Below, piece by piece: positions 47,605 through 59,563 of a DNA stretch of 64,000 nucleotides; positions within the stretch are counted from its first letter, which is position 1, and each line of letters opens with the position of its first letter. Source of the stretch: Lingula anatina. Its lineage: Eukaryota > Brachiopoda > Lingulata > Lingulida > Lingulidae. The notes beneath the pieces are model-generated. The model was not told where the DNA came from and searched no databases. It was given only the letters and a program-made list of their open reading frames with translations. A program made the translations under genes and the position numbers. The stretch covers positions 873,242 to 937,241 of the forward strand of contig NW_019775436.1 in the NCBI RefSeq assembly GCF_001039355.2, given 5' to 3'.

Positions 47605-47810
47605 ACACCCCATTTCCATAGATTAGATCGACCTACTTTAGATCGACCTAACTCCCTGGGGGTTCACGCTAAATAGCTGTCAGCCGAAAGTTAATTACCC
47701 CCTTACAGCTTGTAGTAGGCGGGACGGACATTTAAGTCGGATTATCTGAAAGTAATCTAGTGAGATTCCCCGCAGGGATAGATCGATCTAAAATCTATGG
47801 GAATAGAGCC
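47605..47810. mobile_element. Family B MITE (copy 6), present in one allele only
   Basis: Flanks read GTATTTA before and TAGGATTG after. The allelic site near 54502-54512 reads ATATTTAGGATTG with nothing inserted. Comparing filled and empty sites shows a 2-bp TA duplication. The ends ACACCCCATTTCCATAG and CTATGGGAATAGAGCC are inverted repeats. Confidence 0.92.
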
Positions 47811-47954
47811 TAGGATTGTGCCATTTAAGGTATTTTGCCATAATTGTGCCATTATATAATGCAAAATTAGACCAAAATTATTAACCGCGTGGACACATAC
47901 ACATGCTTACTAGTGCACATGCCTGCTCACACCCTCATGCATGCATGCATGCAT

Positions 47955-47991
<37 letters not shown>

Positions 47992-49582
47992 AGAATGAAA
48001 AACAGAAACTCCTGTTTTCTGAATTGTCATTGGTTCACATCTCTACCATAGAGAATGGTACAGGGAAACAGTGGACATCAGCAAAGCACAGTTATTGCAT
48101 GCAATCAAGAACATGTCTGCAAAGAATTGCTACATTACAAAGATGATTCTGTACATGTTATTCTTAGAGATAAATGCAGTAACTCTGTAGTCTTCTTTTT
48201 CTGTACTTTATATATCTGTAAGCACTTCAAGGGCATGCAGACAAAACTGATGATTGCTTTCCACTTTTCTGCTCAACATATAAATCTGTTTTGATAATAC
48301 CAAAGTGGATTCTTACATGCAGGGTTCAACCAAGGGCTTTTCAGTGATAATGGTAATTGATGATATAAACTTGTATTAAAATTGATTTGTTGTTCTCATG
48401 CAACCATGTGATTCAAATGAACCAATCACAGAAGGAGGAGTCTTGTAGTACAGTATCCTAGAAATGATTGCATGAGATTTATAGAAAGAACGGGCCCGAA
48501 AGAACATGTGTTCCATGCTTTCTTAATGATTTTTAAGGAAAAAGCAGGATCTCCTGAGACATTTAATATGGTATAGACAGTAGGCATTTTTCACTGTTTC
48601 TCATTTATTATTAAGAACTGTTTTGGAGATTTCTCAGTGGATGATATTTTGGAACTTCGTTTCTGGATCATAGAAAACTTTCCATCAATTATCATGGAAA
48701 ATGGAAGACATTTAAAATGTGAAACACAGGAACAGGACAGGTGGTCATCGAAGTTAGTGTGGAGCCTTGTTAAGTAGTGTACATTTCACAGTTACTGCAG
48801 ATGAAGTAATTTATGTGGAGGTCTCAATACTTGTGGCAAATATATACTCTAAATTTTCACATCCTTTTAATTTTTATCCTTGAAATACTTGCATATGGAA
48901 GGAATACTAGTTAGGCAATTGTTTTCCAGGAACTTTTTCTAGGATTACACGTAGGACCATTTATCGAAAGGAATGGAGACAGCTATTATTGACATGCATG
49001 TACTTTACCAGGAAGTTGTGTTTCTAGTTAGATTGGACTTACCTAACATAGTGCGACTTGTGTAAGAGTTCTCACTTTATTAAAACTAACCCAGTGCATA
49101 ACAGACCTTACTGGTTGAAAAGATTGTTTCATGCATATGGTATGGAAAATTGTGCTCAAATTAGGACCACTGAGGGTTCCAATTTGGGCTCCTCCGGTGA
49201 TCTTGAAATCTGATGACTGTCAGTTAAAATGTTTGCTGTTAGCATTTTCACAGTTGTGAACTGGTCTTTTTATTAATCCTGATCATGGTACACAGCTGAG
49301 AAATTCCTTCAGAAATATTCTATACTTTAATGTATAGGAAACCATGGTGCAATGCTCAGTCCTTGTTTGAGAAATGCCATTTTCCTATTGATCAGGTCAA
49401 GCTTTTGTGGATATTAAAAAGTAATTACTTGGAAGAAGTGGAGGTCTGGTTCTAAACATCTTTGGAGAGAAGATAGATCATTGTCCTCAGAGTGTGTGAA
49501 ACCATTGCCATCAGAAAATGAAACCATTAGAGTGTTTGAAACCACCCAAGAGAAAATTGTCTTGCTTGCATTGGAATTGATA
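47811..49582. other. Noncoding stretch with ATGC/CA microsatellite
   Basis: ATGC units followed by a CA run at about 47939-47990, then AT-rich sequence to the N. No gene recognised. Confidence 0.65.
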
Positions 49583-49583
49583 N
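49583..49583. other. Single-N contig join
   Basis: The preceding sequence (CTTGCATTGGAATTGA) recurs at 56251-56266 and there reads on. The following sequence starts inside the C run of a family A-like element, matching 42895. Confidence 0.88.
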
Positions 49584-50795
49584 CCCCACCCCCAGTCACC
49601 TGCCTATATTGGCCTGTAATGCATAGGATTAGTACTTCCAGAAAGTCTTCCTCATGCTGGAATGAATGGCTTACTGGCTGGTTTATTGGGCTACAGCTTT
49701 TGCAACATTTTATACATAATAAGTAAACTGTACTTATAATACAGGATCTTCGGTAAAAATAGATAAAAAGAAATGAAGCTTTTTAGTTTAAAAACTTTAG
49801 GGGAAAAGTCGTAATAAAATAAATCAGCAGAAGACATTATAAGAAACCCAACAACTATCTCTGATCCTGAGACAATTTTAGTTTCTTGAAATATTGATGT
49901 TTGCCATTAGTCCAAGACTTATTCCCAGAGGGGAGCATCAAATAGGAGAAATATAACACAAGAAAAAAAGCATAATTTCATTACAACGCAATCATCTGTC
50001 AGCAATTTTTTCCTGAAAATTGTTTTTCTGAAATGAATCTAATACAGATGACTTGTATTCAGGACGATCCATTTATATAAACCCAGGCTTGCAAAAGAAA
50101 GTCCAGAAAAGGAAAAAGAAACCATATTTTATATGGAGATATTTCTGGGAATTTTATAAATGATTGTTTATGTGGTTAATGACAGGAATTTTGCATGGAG
50201 AACTTCTAGGATATTGGACATCTTCTAGCAAACAGTTCGCACTTATTTAACAAGTTTCCAGCAGAATTATCAGCATATAATGTATTGCTAGTACAAATGT
50301 CATGGTGTGTGTATGCTTTGTCTGTTTGAATCCCCGCGGGATGATTGCCTTTCAGCTACTAAAACATCAAGACAGCCTAGCGCCAGTTCACAGTTCGGAG
50401 GCTTGCGTACTGCATAAGTTATGAGAAAACTGTGATGGATAATGCACAATTCAGAACTCTTGTCAAAGGCTTTTTTGTATTACTAAGATGAATTTCAGTG
50501 AGAAGGTTTACTCCAGAGCATTGAATTTTTTCATCTTTTTTTTTTTTTTTTTCATTGGTGGGGAAAGGGGGGATGGTTGGGGGGGGGGAAGTGGAAAAAA
50601 TGGTGGGGATTGGGCAGTGGAGGTATAAGTGCTTTATTTGACATATATCACCAAAAAAGTGCATGAATGGAGGAAAAAATGGTGGGGTCTTAATTTCGGA
50701 TACTGTAGTGATAAGCTGCCTTGTTGGGTGGGACTCTAAGCGCATAACTTTAATTTCAATACTTTTTGTACGGTGACAACTGTATGTGAAAATGG

Positions 50796-51018
50796 TAATA
50801 ATAATAATAATAATTTATTTTTCTATGGCGCATTCCATTAAAAATCTCAATGCGCCTTACAACATTCACTTAAAAGAGCTAAATAACACAATACTAATAT
50901 AAGAACACATTACAATTTTAAAGGACTAAGAACTAATTTAAAGAACCAATTATTCATATTCTAAAATGATAAGAACCTAAAGTGACAACATTTAAAATTA
51001 ATCATAAATTTTAAATGT
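50796..51018. mobile_element. Family E interspersed repeat, present in one allele only
   Basis: Begins with about eight TAA units, then TTTATTTTTCTATGGCGCAT and CTCAATGCGCCTTACA, and ends AAATTTTAAATGT. The flanks carry ATGG on both sides (50792-50795 and 51019-51022), while the allelic site near 44092-44095 has one ATGG and no insert. A short nonautonomous element is likely. The superfamily is not determined. Confidence 0.8.
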
Positions 51019-51802
51019 ATGGTATATGAACATTGTTAATGATCTGTTGTAGTTTTTGTTTTCTCAGATATGGCATGTGTAGACTGAATTCATTGGAACA
51101 TGGTGTAGTCATTTCAAATTACTTTATTTAAAAAAAAAAGAATTACAAAATTTAATTCACTGTCTCTAACTTAAGGAGTTTTCATTGTGTATAGTTTGAA
51201 AGAATGCCAAATTCAGATTTTCAGTCTTCTACCACTCTCTCCATCAAAACACTAGTATTCATGAGTGAATATGTTTTATATTGGACAAATTGCAAATCTG
51301 ACATCTTCTGGGCATCTGCCAGGAAACATACCACACCTGTGCACAGGTCAGGTGTGCAGTGTAAGTGGTCAGTCCTTTTGTATGGCCTCTGGACACTGAG
51401 TGACCCCTCACTTTAAGTGATTAAAAGGCCTGACAAGACAGTGATGGCTGACCAAGGGCAGACTCATCATTCTTTCTTATTGAATTGCCTGTTGTATGGC
51501 CTGTCAGAAAGCATGGCCTGGATAATTTAAGATCGTTCATTTTGAAAAGAATCATTGAATTAGTGGTCGATCTTCTCACCCATGGACAGGTTTGATTGGA
51601 AAATTGCTGTGAGGATTTGTGACAAATGTCTGGACAATTTAAAGGGATGGATGGAAATGATAAAAGGGATCATCTTGTTGTTTTTAATCAGTGCAACTTC
51701 TCAAGTGAGAGAGGAAGAGAGATGTACAGGTCTGGCCATGTGACCCCCCACCATCATACAGACCATATTTCAAATGCTACTTGGTCAGATGAAAAGGTTG
51801 AT

Positions 51803-51996
51803 CCTGGAGCCAGCAATTTTAAAGAGCGTGGATTCTTTTTTTCTGAAAAAAAGTGGACCTTCTTACCCTCTTAGTTAACCCAAGTTGGGGAATGGCTTAG
51901 CTCAAATTTGTATTCAAAATCAATCATTTTCATGCCACAAGGGCAGTTCTTACTAACCATGTATCCTCCCTCCCCTGCCCTGCCTATGGGCTTGGG
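51803..51996. mobile_element. Family A MITE, allelic copy of 44878-45067
   Basis: Same element with small indels in the homopolymer parts. Confidence 0.55.
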
Positions 51997-52962
51997 TTAA
52001 AAGACATGTCCCTGTATAGAAAGAAATCTTATTCACTTAAATCACATGGAAAAATTACTTTTCTAATTGTGGATGAAGATTTTGACCTCTATCAGGAAAA
52101 CATTCAAGTGATACCTGGACAGTTCAGATACCTGGGCAGGTTAGAAAAAAAAAAAAGAAAATAAGACCTGCTTTGTGTGGGAGAATTAGCTCTCGGATTA
52201 AGGATTAAAAATTGACCTGGGGAAAATGTATCACTTTTCCAAAGAACAAAGAGCCAATACCTGGAAATTTTAAATGAAAAGACATGCTAGGCATGTAGTG
52301 TGGAAAGATCTTTCATCTCTTGTTGGAGGAAAATCTATCCAAATTGAATATTGGATGAGAAATCAACCCCTGGAACTGAAACTGATGGTGGGTTATTTAA
52401 GGGGACATTACTTTAAGGCCATCATTACTTAAAGCAATGCAGAATGAATTTTTTTATTAGATTAATTTCGACACTGATTGCTTTTCTAGTTTTGAGCAGA
52501 GAGTTTTTCCAACTGAGCACGGCGGGGCGTAATTTTAGTCTTGAGGTCGATGATTCGTCATCATCGTTGTTATTCTTTCTATTTCTCAGAAGAAGCTGAG
52601 GAAATGGATTAATGATTATGTCTACAATTTCGTGAGGAAAAAAAAAAGATTTATGATATTCCCAAAAGTTCTTCAGAGTAAAGGTAATTACTGACATCTA
52701 AACTCTCTGTATGCCGCAGTAGTATCTTTTTGTCCAGGTCTCAGGAGAAGTATCAGTTAGGTTTCGGTATTATTAGGTAAAATTACTGACATTCATACCT
52801 ACGATGAGGGCAGAATGATGAATCTTCGTGTCATTTCTCATGCTGAAAAAAAAAGAGAGCTTAGATACTCATGAAGAATGTGGTAGAAATAGGATCATTG
52901 CAGATGTAAGGAGGACTGGACTGAATATGAAATTGTTTTTCATGCTCATTGATTTTCAGGGA

Positions 52963-53025
52963 ATTGAACTTCAGTCCAATCAGATGGTTAGCACTCTATC
53001 AGGCTGTAATATTCCTGTCAGCCAA
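52963..53025 (-). repeat. tRNA-like relic, allelic copy
   Basis: Counterpart of 46063-46125 with minor differences. Confidence 0.35.
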
Positions 53026-53198
53026 TTGTAACTATTGTTAAGATATCAGTATGGTCAGCTGAGCGAAGCGATTAAAATATAGCTTTTGAAAAAAGATTTT
53101 ATCGAAGGAAATCATCATCAGACTATCTTGACCTGATCCACAAGTCGTAAGACAAAAAGCTTTGGTATTCATAGAAGAGCGGCTCAGCCAAAAGTGTT

Positions 53199-53379
53199 CC
53201 ACTGTTGGGCAATGGCCTCAGCATGCTTCCACTGTCTTCTACCTTGGGCTTTGGACTACCAGTTTGCTTTCTTCTAATATTCATCTAGCTCATCTATCTA
53301 CCTCTTACGTGCGAGGCTTCCCTTGGTCTCTGTGTCCACATCTTGGGGTTCATTCTGTCAGCCTTTTTGTCCATCTGTC
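53199..53379 (-). pseudogene. Degenerate LINE fragment, allelic copy
   Basis: Counterpart of 46309-46489. It keeps DRWTKRLTE at its start (K where the other allele has I) but also contains stops. Confidence 0.6.
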
Positions 53380-54626
53380 ATGCTTTGGTATTGTACAAGT
53401 GACAAGATAAAAATTAGATTTTCAAAGTTTCTAAATCAAGTAGACTAACCTTTATTTCTGCTATCTTTTTTATATCCAGACTATATAAAGTCTGATGGCT
53501 TAAAAGAAGGGAAAAAATTAGAGACTGGAAATGTCTCCACATACACAGCTCACAATTAGATCTTTTAATCTTTACTGGGATTTGAATCCATTTGAGGAGA
53601 GTTAGCTGACAGGAATTAAGTGGAACTAGGCATTGAAGAGACTTTAAACCGAGGTCTTTTGCTCAAGGTTGACATACATGCACTAGGGGTTTTGATGGAA
53701 AAAAGAAAATTGTAAGGATGAGTAAGGCAACTTTTTGGATAAAACACTGTATGATATGAAATGTATAACATGCATAATGGGTTATTACTGATAAATGTTA
53801 TGTTTGTTTGGCTTTGGTATAAAATTGAAATAAAACGATTGCAACTTGGATTGAAATGAAAAGGAAAAAAAAAGAACAGTTCACAGATTAGAACAAAAAG
53901 GAATGAATAAATGAAAAGATCAATGATAGGATTCATCCCTGTAGACGCTGCGTAAGTGCCTTTGTTGCATCATTCATTTTACTTGATAAATCCCATCACG
54001 TCCAGCTAACTCAATGTGTGCAGCTTGTGTCAGGCTTAAAAAAGCAGTCGTTTGCTTGGGAATTCCTACGAGATTACCAGATAACACATACCCTTAATTG
54101 TGCATTCAGGCGATCCCTTTACACAGTGGAAAGAGACACAGGCCGTGGTTTCCTTTCAGTACATTGCTTTAATGGATGTGGATGCTTAAAAGCTGTTCTA
54201 CAGTCAGACCAGATAATTAAAGAAATCTTTTGATGAAGTAGTTTGTTTCTTCGAACCCAAAAAAAAGATGGGAAGCATGGCTTCTTTTCAATTTATTTCC
54301 AAGTTCTTGTCTGTTCAGATCTCTGAAGGTTTGATTTGCAATAGAAATCATCACATTTTCCCTTTTTTCTTTCCTTCTTTTTTTTCTTTGTAGGATCTTC
54401 TTCGACATGTTGCTGTCTGTTCAATGTTATTTTTAGCTTAACTCTACAAGAAACTGATTTTAAAGATAATTTCCTTCTCTCTAATTCATTTTGGCAGATA
54501 TATTTAGGATTGCGCCATTTAAGGTAGATGTTATATAATGCAAAATTAGACCAAAATTATTAACTGCATGGACACATGCATAGGCTTACTAGTACACATG
54601 CCTGCTCACACCCTCATGCATGCATG

Positions 54627-54670
<44 letters not shown>

Positions 54671-56284
54671 AGAAAGAAAAACAGAAACTCCTGTTTTTGT
54701 AATTGTCATTGGTTCACATCTCTACCATAGAGAATGGTACAGGGAAACAGTGAACATCAGCAATGTACGGTTATTGCATACAATCAAGAACATGTCTGCA
54801 AAGAATTGCTACATTACAAAGATAATTCTGTACACATTATTCCTAGAGATAAATACAGTAACTCTGTAGTCTTCTTTTTCTGTACTGTACTTTATATATC
54901 TGTAAGCACTTCAAGGGCATGCAGACAAAACTGATGATTGCTTTCCACTTTTCTGCTCAACATATAAATCTGTTTTGATAATACCAAAGTGGATTCTTAC
55001 ATGCAGGGTTCAACCAAGGGCTTTTCAGTGATAGTGGTAATTGATGATATAAACTTGTATTAAAATTGATTTGTTGTTCTCATGCAACCATGTGATCCAA
55101 ATGAACCAATCACAGAAGGAGGAGTCTTGTAGTACAGTATCCTAGAAATGATTGCATGAGATTTATAGAAAGAACCGGCCCGAAAGAACATGTGTTCCAT
55201 GCTTTCTTAATGATTTTTAAGGAAAAAGCAGGATCTCCTGAGACATTTTATATTGTATAGACAGAAGGCATTTTTTGCTGTTTCTCATTTATTATTTAGA
55301 ACTGTTTTGGAGATTTCTCAGTGGATGATATTTTGGAACATCATTTCTGGATCATAGAAAACTTTCCATCAATTATCATGGAAAATGGAAGACATTTAAA
55401 ATGTGAAACACAGGAATAGGACAGGCGGTCATCAAAGTTAGTGTGGAGCCTTGTTAAGTAGTGTACATTTCACAGTTACTGCCGATGAAGTATGTGGATA
55501 TCTCAGTACTTGTAGCAAATATATACTCTTGATTTTCACATCCTCTCAATTTTTATCCTTGAAATACTTGCATATGGGAGGAATACTACATGTAGTTACT
55601 AGGCAATTGTTTTCCAGGAACTTTTTCTAGGGAACGTGGATTACACGTAGGACAATTTATCTTAAGGAATGGAGACAGCTATTATTGACATGCATGTACT
55701 TTACCAGAAAGTCGTGTTTCTAGTCAGATTGGACTTGCCTAACATAGTGCAACCTGTGTAAGAGTTCTCACTTATTGAAGCTGAACCAGTGCATAACAGA
55801 CCTTACTGGTTGAAAAGATTGTTTTACGCATGGGGTATGGAAAAGTGTGCTCAAATTAGGACCACTGAGGGTTCCAATTTGGGCTCCTCTGGTGATCTTG
55901 AAATTTGATGACTGTCAGTTAAAATGTTTGCTGTTAGCATTTTCACAGTTGTGAACTGGTCTTTTTATTAATCCTGATCATGGTACACAGCTGAGAAATT
56001 CCTTTAGAAATATTCTATACTTTTATATATAGGTACTATGCTCAGTCTTTGTTTGAGAAATGCCATTTTCCTATTGATCAGGTCAAGCTTTTGTGGATAT
56101 TAAAAAGTAATTACTTGGAAGAAGTGGAGGTCTGGTTCTAAACATCTTTGGAGAGGAGATAGATCATTGTCCTCAGAGTGTGTGAAACCATTGCCATCAG
56201 AAAATGAAACCATTAGGGTGTTTGAAACCATCCAAGAGAAAATAGTCTTGCTTGCATTGGAATTGAGACAGCCACCTTTTAATT

Positions 56285-56338
56285 TTTGAAGTATTGAGTG
56301 TCCTGAATATTTGAAGTATTGAGTGTCTAGAATATTTC
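56285..56338. repeat. Two-unit tandem repeat, about 27 bp
   Basis: TTTGAAGTATTGAGTGTCC and TTGAAGTATTGAGTGTCTAG occur back to back, each followed by a GAATATT-like end. Confidence 0.75.
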
Positions 56339-56570
56339 CAGCCCATAGGTGAGGTTGGGTGTTGTGGCTCATTTTTTGGGGGGTGGGGTGGGGGGAGGGT
56401 CAAAGGACCTTTTTAGCCAGAAACGGCCTGCTCTGAAACAAAATTTGAACCTAAGGTTTTACGTATGCCTGTATGTCATTTCTTTAGTTGGGTCAACTAA
56501 GAGGGTCAAAAGTGTCGTCTTTTTCAGAATAATTAAGAACTCCCTTTTAAAATTGCTGGCCATAGGCCTG
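56339..56570. mobile_element. Family A MITE, long diverged copy
   Basis: The ends CAGCCCATAGGTGAGG and CTGGCCATAGGCCTG are decayed inverted repeats. A G run near 56376-56398, a CTTTTTCAGAA motif and TTTTAAAATTGCTGG mark the family. Confidence 0.65.
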
Positions 56571-56688
56571 CTGATGGTAATCAGTTAGTCTGCAGATCAT
56601 CTGTTCTGAATACGCTTCTTAGGCCTTTAATTTGTTAGCTTGTCTTTCTGTAGTGAGCAACATAATGGTTATGAGGCAGCTAGCTTTA

Positions 56689-56944
56689 GGCTGGATTCCC
56701 ATACCTAGATCAATCTAACAGGATCGATCCATCTCCAAGGGGTTTCTCACTAAATTGCTTTTAACTTCGGCGGCTTAGATGTCTGGCACGCCTGCTGAAG
56801 CTGCTAAACGATAATTAATTACCCCCTTGCAGCTTCAGTAGGAGTGATAGACAACTAAGCTGCTTAAGTTGATTGCAATAGTGAGAATCCTCTTGGAGAT
56901 AGATCGATCTACAGTTAGTAAGATAGGGTCTGGGAATGGTCCCT
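56689..56944. mobile_element. Family B MITE (copy 7, diverged)
   Basis: TA-bounded (56687-56688 and 56945-56946). The ends GGCTGGATTCCCATACC and GGGAATGGTCCC, AGATCAATCTA and AGATCGATCTA motifs, and TTAATTACCCCCTTGCAGC are inside. It is the most diverged B copy in the window. Confidence 0.75.
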
Positions 56945-56946
56945 TA

Positions 56947-57521
56947 GAGATGGGTGGTAATGAGTCAAGTCGATAAAAATGACTTGAAACACCAGTTTAG
57001 TTGCTTGTTCTAATGGAAAGGTAGGAATCATTAACACTGATGTCCTGTTTTTTTATGGAACTTGGAGCTCGCTGGGTGTGCATGAAGATGTACAGTGTGA
57101 CATGACACTTCATTTGTCAACTAAATGAATTTCGTTAAATGTCAACTGGTCTGTGTTCCTTATAAAACTAAAATAGGAATCTAGAAGTTGTTATTTGATT
57201 GCCTGAAGTTGGGTAGGAAACGTTCTTGGCATTGCTAAGGTCAGTAGAACCCGAGGGAATCAGCCAAGTTATAAGGATAGTTTTATTTTCATTCCACATG
57301 AAAATGGTTCACATGTACTTTGTAACAGTACATTACAGTTAGGATATATTCATTTTATTCATTGATTTTAGATTATTCACAATATTCACATATCTTTAGA
57401 GTACAACTGCTGTTTGTGTGGGAAGAACTAAGTTTTTCACTTTTATGCTTTTTTTTTTTACCAGTATCTCAAAATGGATATGTGAATATTTGTGCATGCT
57501 GATGTTGTTTTCCCATTTCAG
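56947..57521. other. Noncoding stretch upstream of the gene
   Basis: AT-rich. It ends in a plausible splice acceptor (TTGTTTTCCCATTTCAG) at 57521, which could begin the 5' UTR exon. No clear promoter motif is visible. Confidence 0.45.
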
Positions 57522-57811
57522 GACTCATGACTGAGACAAATGTAAAAGTGAGAGAATACTGAAATGAAATACAGATTTTTCTGCTCAAAAAAATTCCTAA
57601 AAAATGACGTTAGATATTTACATGGGTGTAATAATGAAGACATGTAAAAAATGGGAACTTTTCATAGGACAGGGAAGGCTTTAAGTGTTATATACTGCTA
57701 GACCAAAGAAGATCCAGTTATTTATAATGTATCAGAAGATATATGATCCAATGATAAGCCCAGTTTTCCATTAGGGGCTCTTATGAGAGGAGATCATATT
57801 TGAATAGATCA

Positions 57812-57980
57812 TAGAATATTCAGAAGAAAAGTAGAGAAAGATATGAAAAAATTGTGACGCATCCACTCCAAGAATTAACATTATTTGGGAGTATTTTCAC
57901 AGGATACAGTTCTAATATAAAATATTCAAAGGAAAAATACTGGAGAAGGATATGAAAAAGATACTTATGCAACCAGACCA
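57812..57980. repeat. Ancient tandem repeat of about 106 bp in the presumed 5' UTR
   Basis: TAGAATATTCAGAAGAAAAG...AAAGATATGAAAAA near 57812 resembles TAAAATATTCAAAGGAAAAA...AAGGATATGAAAAA near 57918. The second unit runs up to the start codon. Confidence 0.45.
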
Positions 57981-57986
57981 AAAAAC

Positions 57987-58170
57987 ATGGCAAAAATAAT
58001 TGTCAGTGGAAGACGACACATAAAACTGAAGGACAGTTGCAGCAGACGTAGAGTACTGACTGCCGTCTGCTTTCTGTTTGGTCTGTTTTGGTGTGGGCTA
58101 GCATGCTCCATGATCTTACTATATGGGGGCTACCTGGATCACATGTTTGAGGCTGGCAAGAACCCTACAG
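57987..58170 (+). CDS. First coding exon of a type II membrane protein (unidentified, partial)
   Basis: The first 61 codons plus one base of a gene on the + strand. The ATG (context AAAACATGG) is the first after an in-frame stop at 57918. The predicted chain has a short basic N-terminal tail (residues 1-22, with RRH, KLK and SRRR), one hydrophobic segment (about 23-46, FLFGLFWCGLACSMILLY), then YGGYLDHMFEAGKNPT. That layout is a signal anchor with cytoplasmic N-terminus, common in Golgi glycosyltransferases, sulfotransferases and ectopeptidases; the family cannot be told from this part. It ends at a good donor (CTACAG/GTAACT) in phase 1; read through, the frame stops two codons later. The 36-nt exon at 59564 continues the frame. 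A splice acceptor at 57521 could start the exon. Confidence 0.55.
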
Positions 58171-58464
58171 GTAACTAATTTTCAAGTGGAATATAATTTT
58201 TGCGGTGAAAAAAAAAAAGAAAAAAGAAAAATATGAATGTGCACAGTATTTGTTCGAAATATTTGATTCTGTGTTTGATGCTAACAAACACAGCACATTT
58301 TTCGTTGTATGGGTGTGTGTACAGGAATGGGGGATGGGGGGTGGAAATGGGTTTTTTTGGATGCTTTTTACTTTAAATTTCCACTTTAGAACCTCCTATA
58401 AACTTGTTATAAACACTTTTTAATTATTTCAGAATTCTTACACTTGTGTATAAACTATAAAGGT

Positions 58465-58496
58465 ATAATAATAATAATAATAATAACAATAATAAC

Positions 58497-58539
<43 letters not shown>
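58465..58539. repeat. (TAA)n microsatellite
   Basis: About 25 TAA units with two CAA interruptions. Confidence 0.95.
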
Positions 58540-59387
58540 TACAGATAATTCTTTATAACCACAATTACAGTGATTATAACCTGATAGAAATTATGATAGC
58601 TCTTAACACAATGATGTATTATCAGGCAATACTGTCATCTAAATTAATGAGTTATTAATGAGAACATTAGGTTATCATGATAATTCAATCTCTAAATGGG
58701 TCTGCACAGTTTTCCAGCATTTTATGTGTATTGTACCATGCCATAGCATTTATATGAACAATAAAAAAGAGAAAAAATCCATTTGACAAAAATTATAGGA
58801 CTGCTTGCAGTGCATGTTGAGTTTTCCCTTCACTAGTTCTTATTGTAAATCTTGACGTTAATTTGGAATCAGAAAGTGTACAACAATCCAACTTTCACAT
58901 ACATGATATACAGAAGCAATTCCCCACAGGCACCAAGAAGAACATGTTTAGTTCTTCTATAGAGTTTCACTGTTGCAGAGCTGGTATTACTACCTGTTCC
59001 CTGTGGAGATGTTACATCAGTTTGCTTAATATATGATTGCCAACTTCCCAAGTGGGTTGCCATGTTTATGAGATTCTTATTTTCATTATAAACCATCAAA
59101 TTGGTGCTTCCTATGGAATAAGCACTTCTTGATATATACATTAATGTCAGATGGCCCAGTTAAAAGTGTTTTAAGATTTTGAGTGGGTCTTTGTAAAATG
59201 ATTGAGATATATAGGACCTACCTGTAGAAGTACATCATTGAACTTTTTTCTTGACAAAGGTTCTCAAGTGCAGATGTTTTTCTCTTTTATTTAAAATGAA
59301 TTTTTTATTTAGGATTTAATACCTTTTTTTTTTACAAAATGTAAGATGGTATGCTACTTAATTAATTCTCAACTGTTGGGTGTAAAT

Positions 59388-59392
<5 letters not shown>

Positions 59393-59424
<32 letters not shown>
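59393..59424. repeat. (GA)n microsatellite
   Basis: About 16 GA units. Confidence 0.95.
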
Positions 59425-59428
<4 letters not shown>

Positions 59429-59563
59429 ATCAAGCAAACATTTGCTTTGTTTTGAGATGCTTACTCAATAAATTTAATCTCCAAATGTAATACATAACGA
59501 AAATGATTTGATAATATAATCAAGATTTATGAATCCATTTACAGTTCATTCTTTTATTTCCAG

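Larger units (their letters stand above)
42895..49582. other. Contig 5 tail; allelic copy of 49584-56266
   Basis: About 6.7 kb repeated after the N, with substitutions, indels and two large insertion differences: a family B element only here (47605-47810), and a 223-bp family E element only in the partner (50796-51018). No gene is supported in either copy. Confidence 0.85.
49584..56266. other. Contig 6 head; allelic copy of 42895-49580
   Basis: Carries the same noncoding content as its partner, with the family E insertion (50796-51018), an empty site for the family B element, and a CA run at about 54634-54669. No gene supported. Confidence 0.85.
58171..59563 (+). other. Intron 1 (predicted), repeat-rich
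   Basis: Runs from GTAACT to a pyrimidine-rich acceptor (TTCTTTTATTTCCAG). It contains an A/G-rich run near 58209-58230, a TAA microsatellite (58465-58539) and a GA microsatellite (59393-59424). The 90-codon minus-strand frame at 58869-59141 has no domain. Confidence 0.5.
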
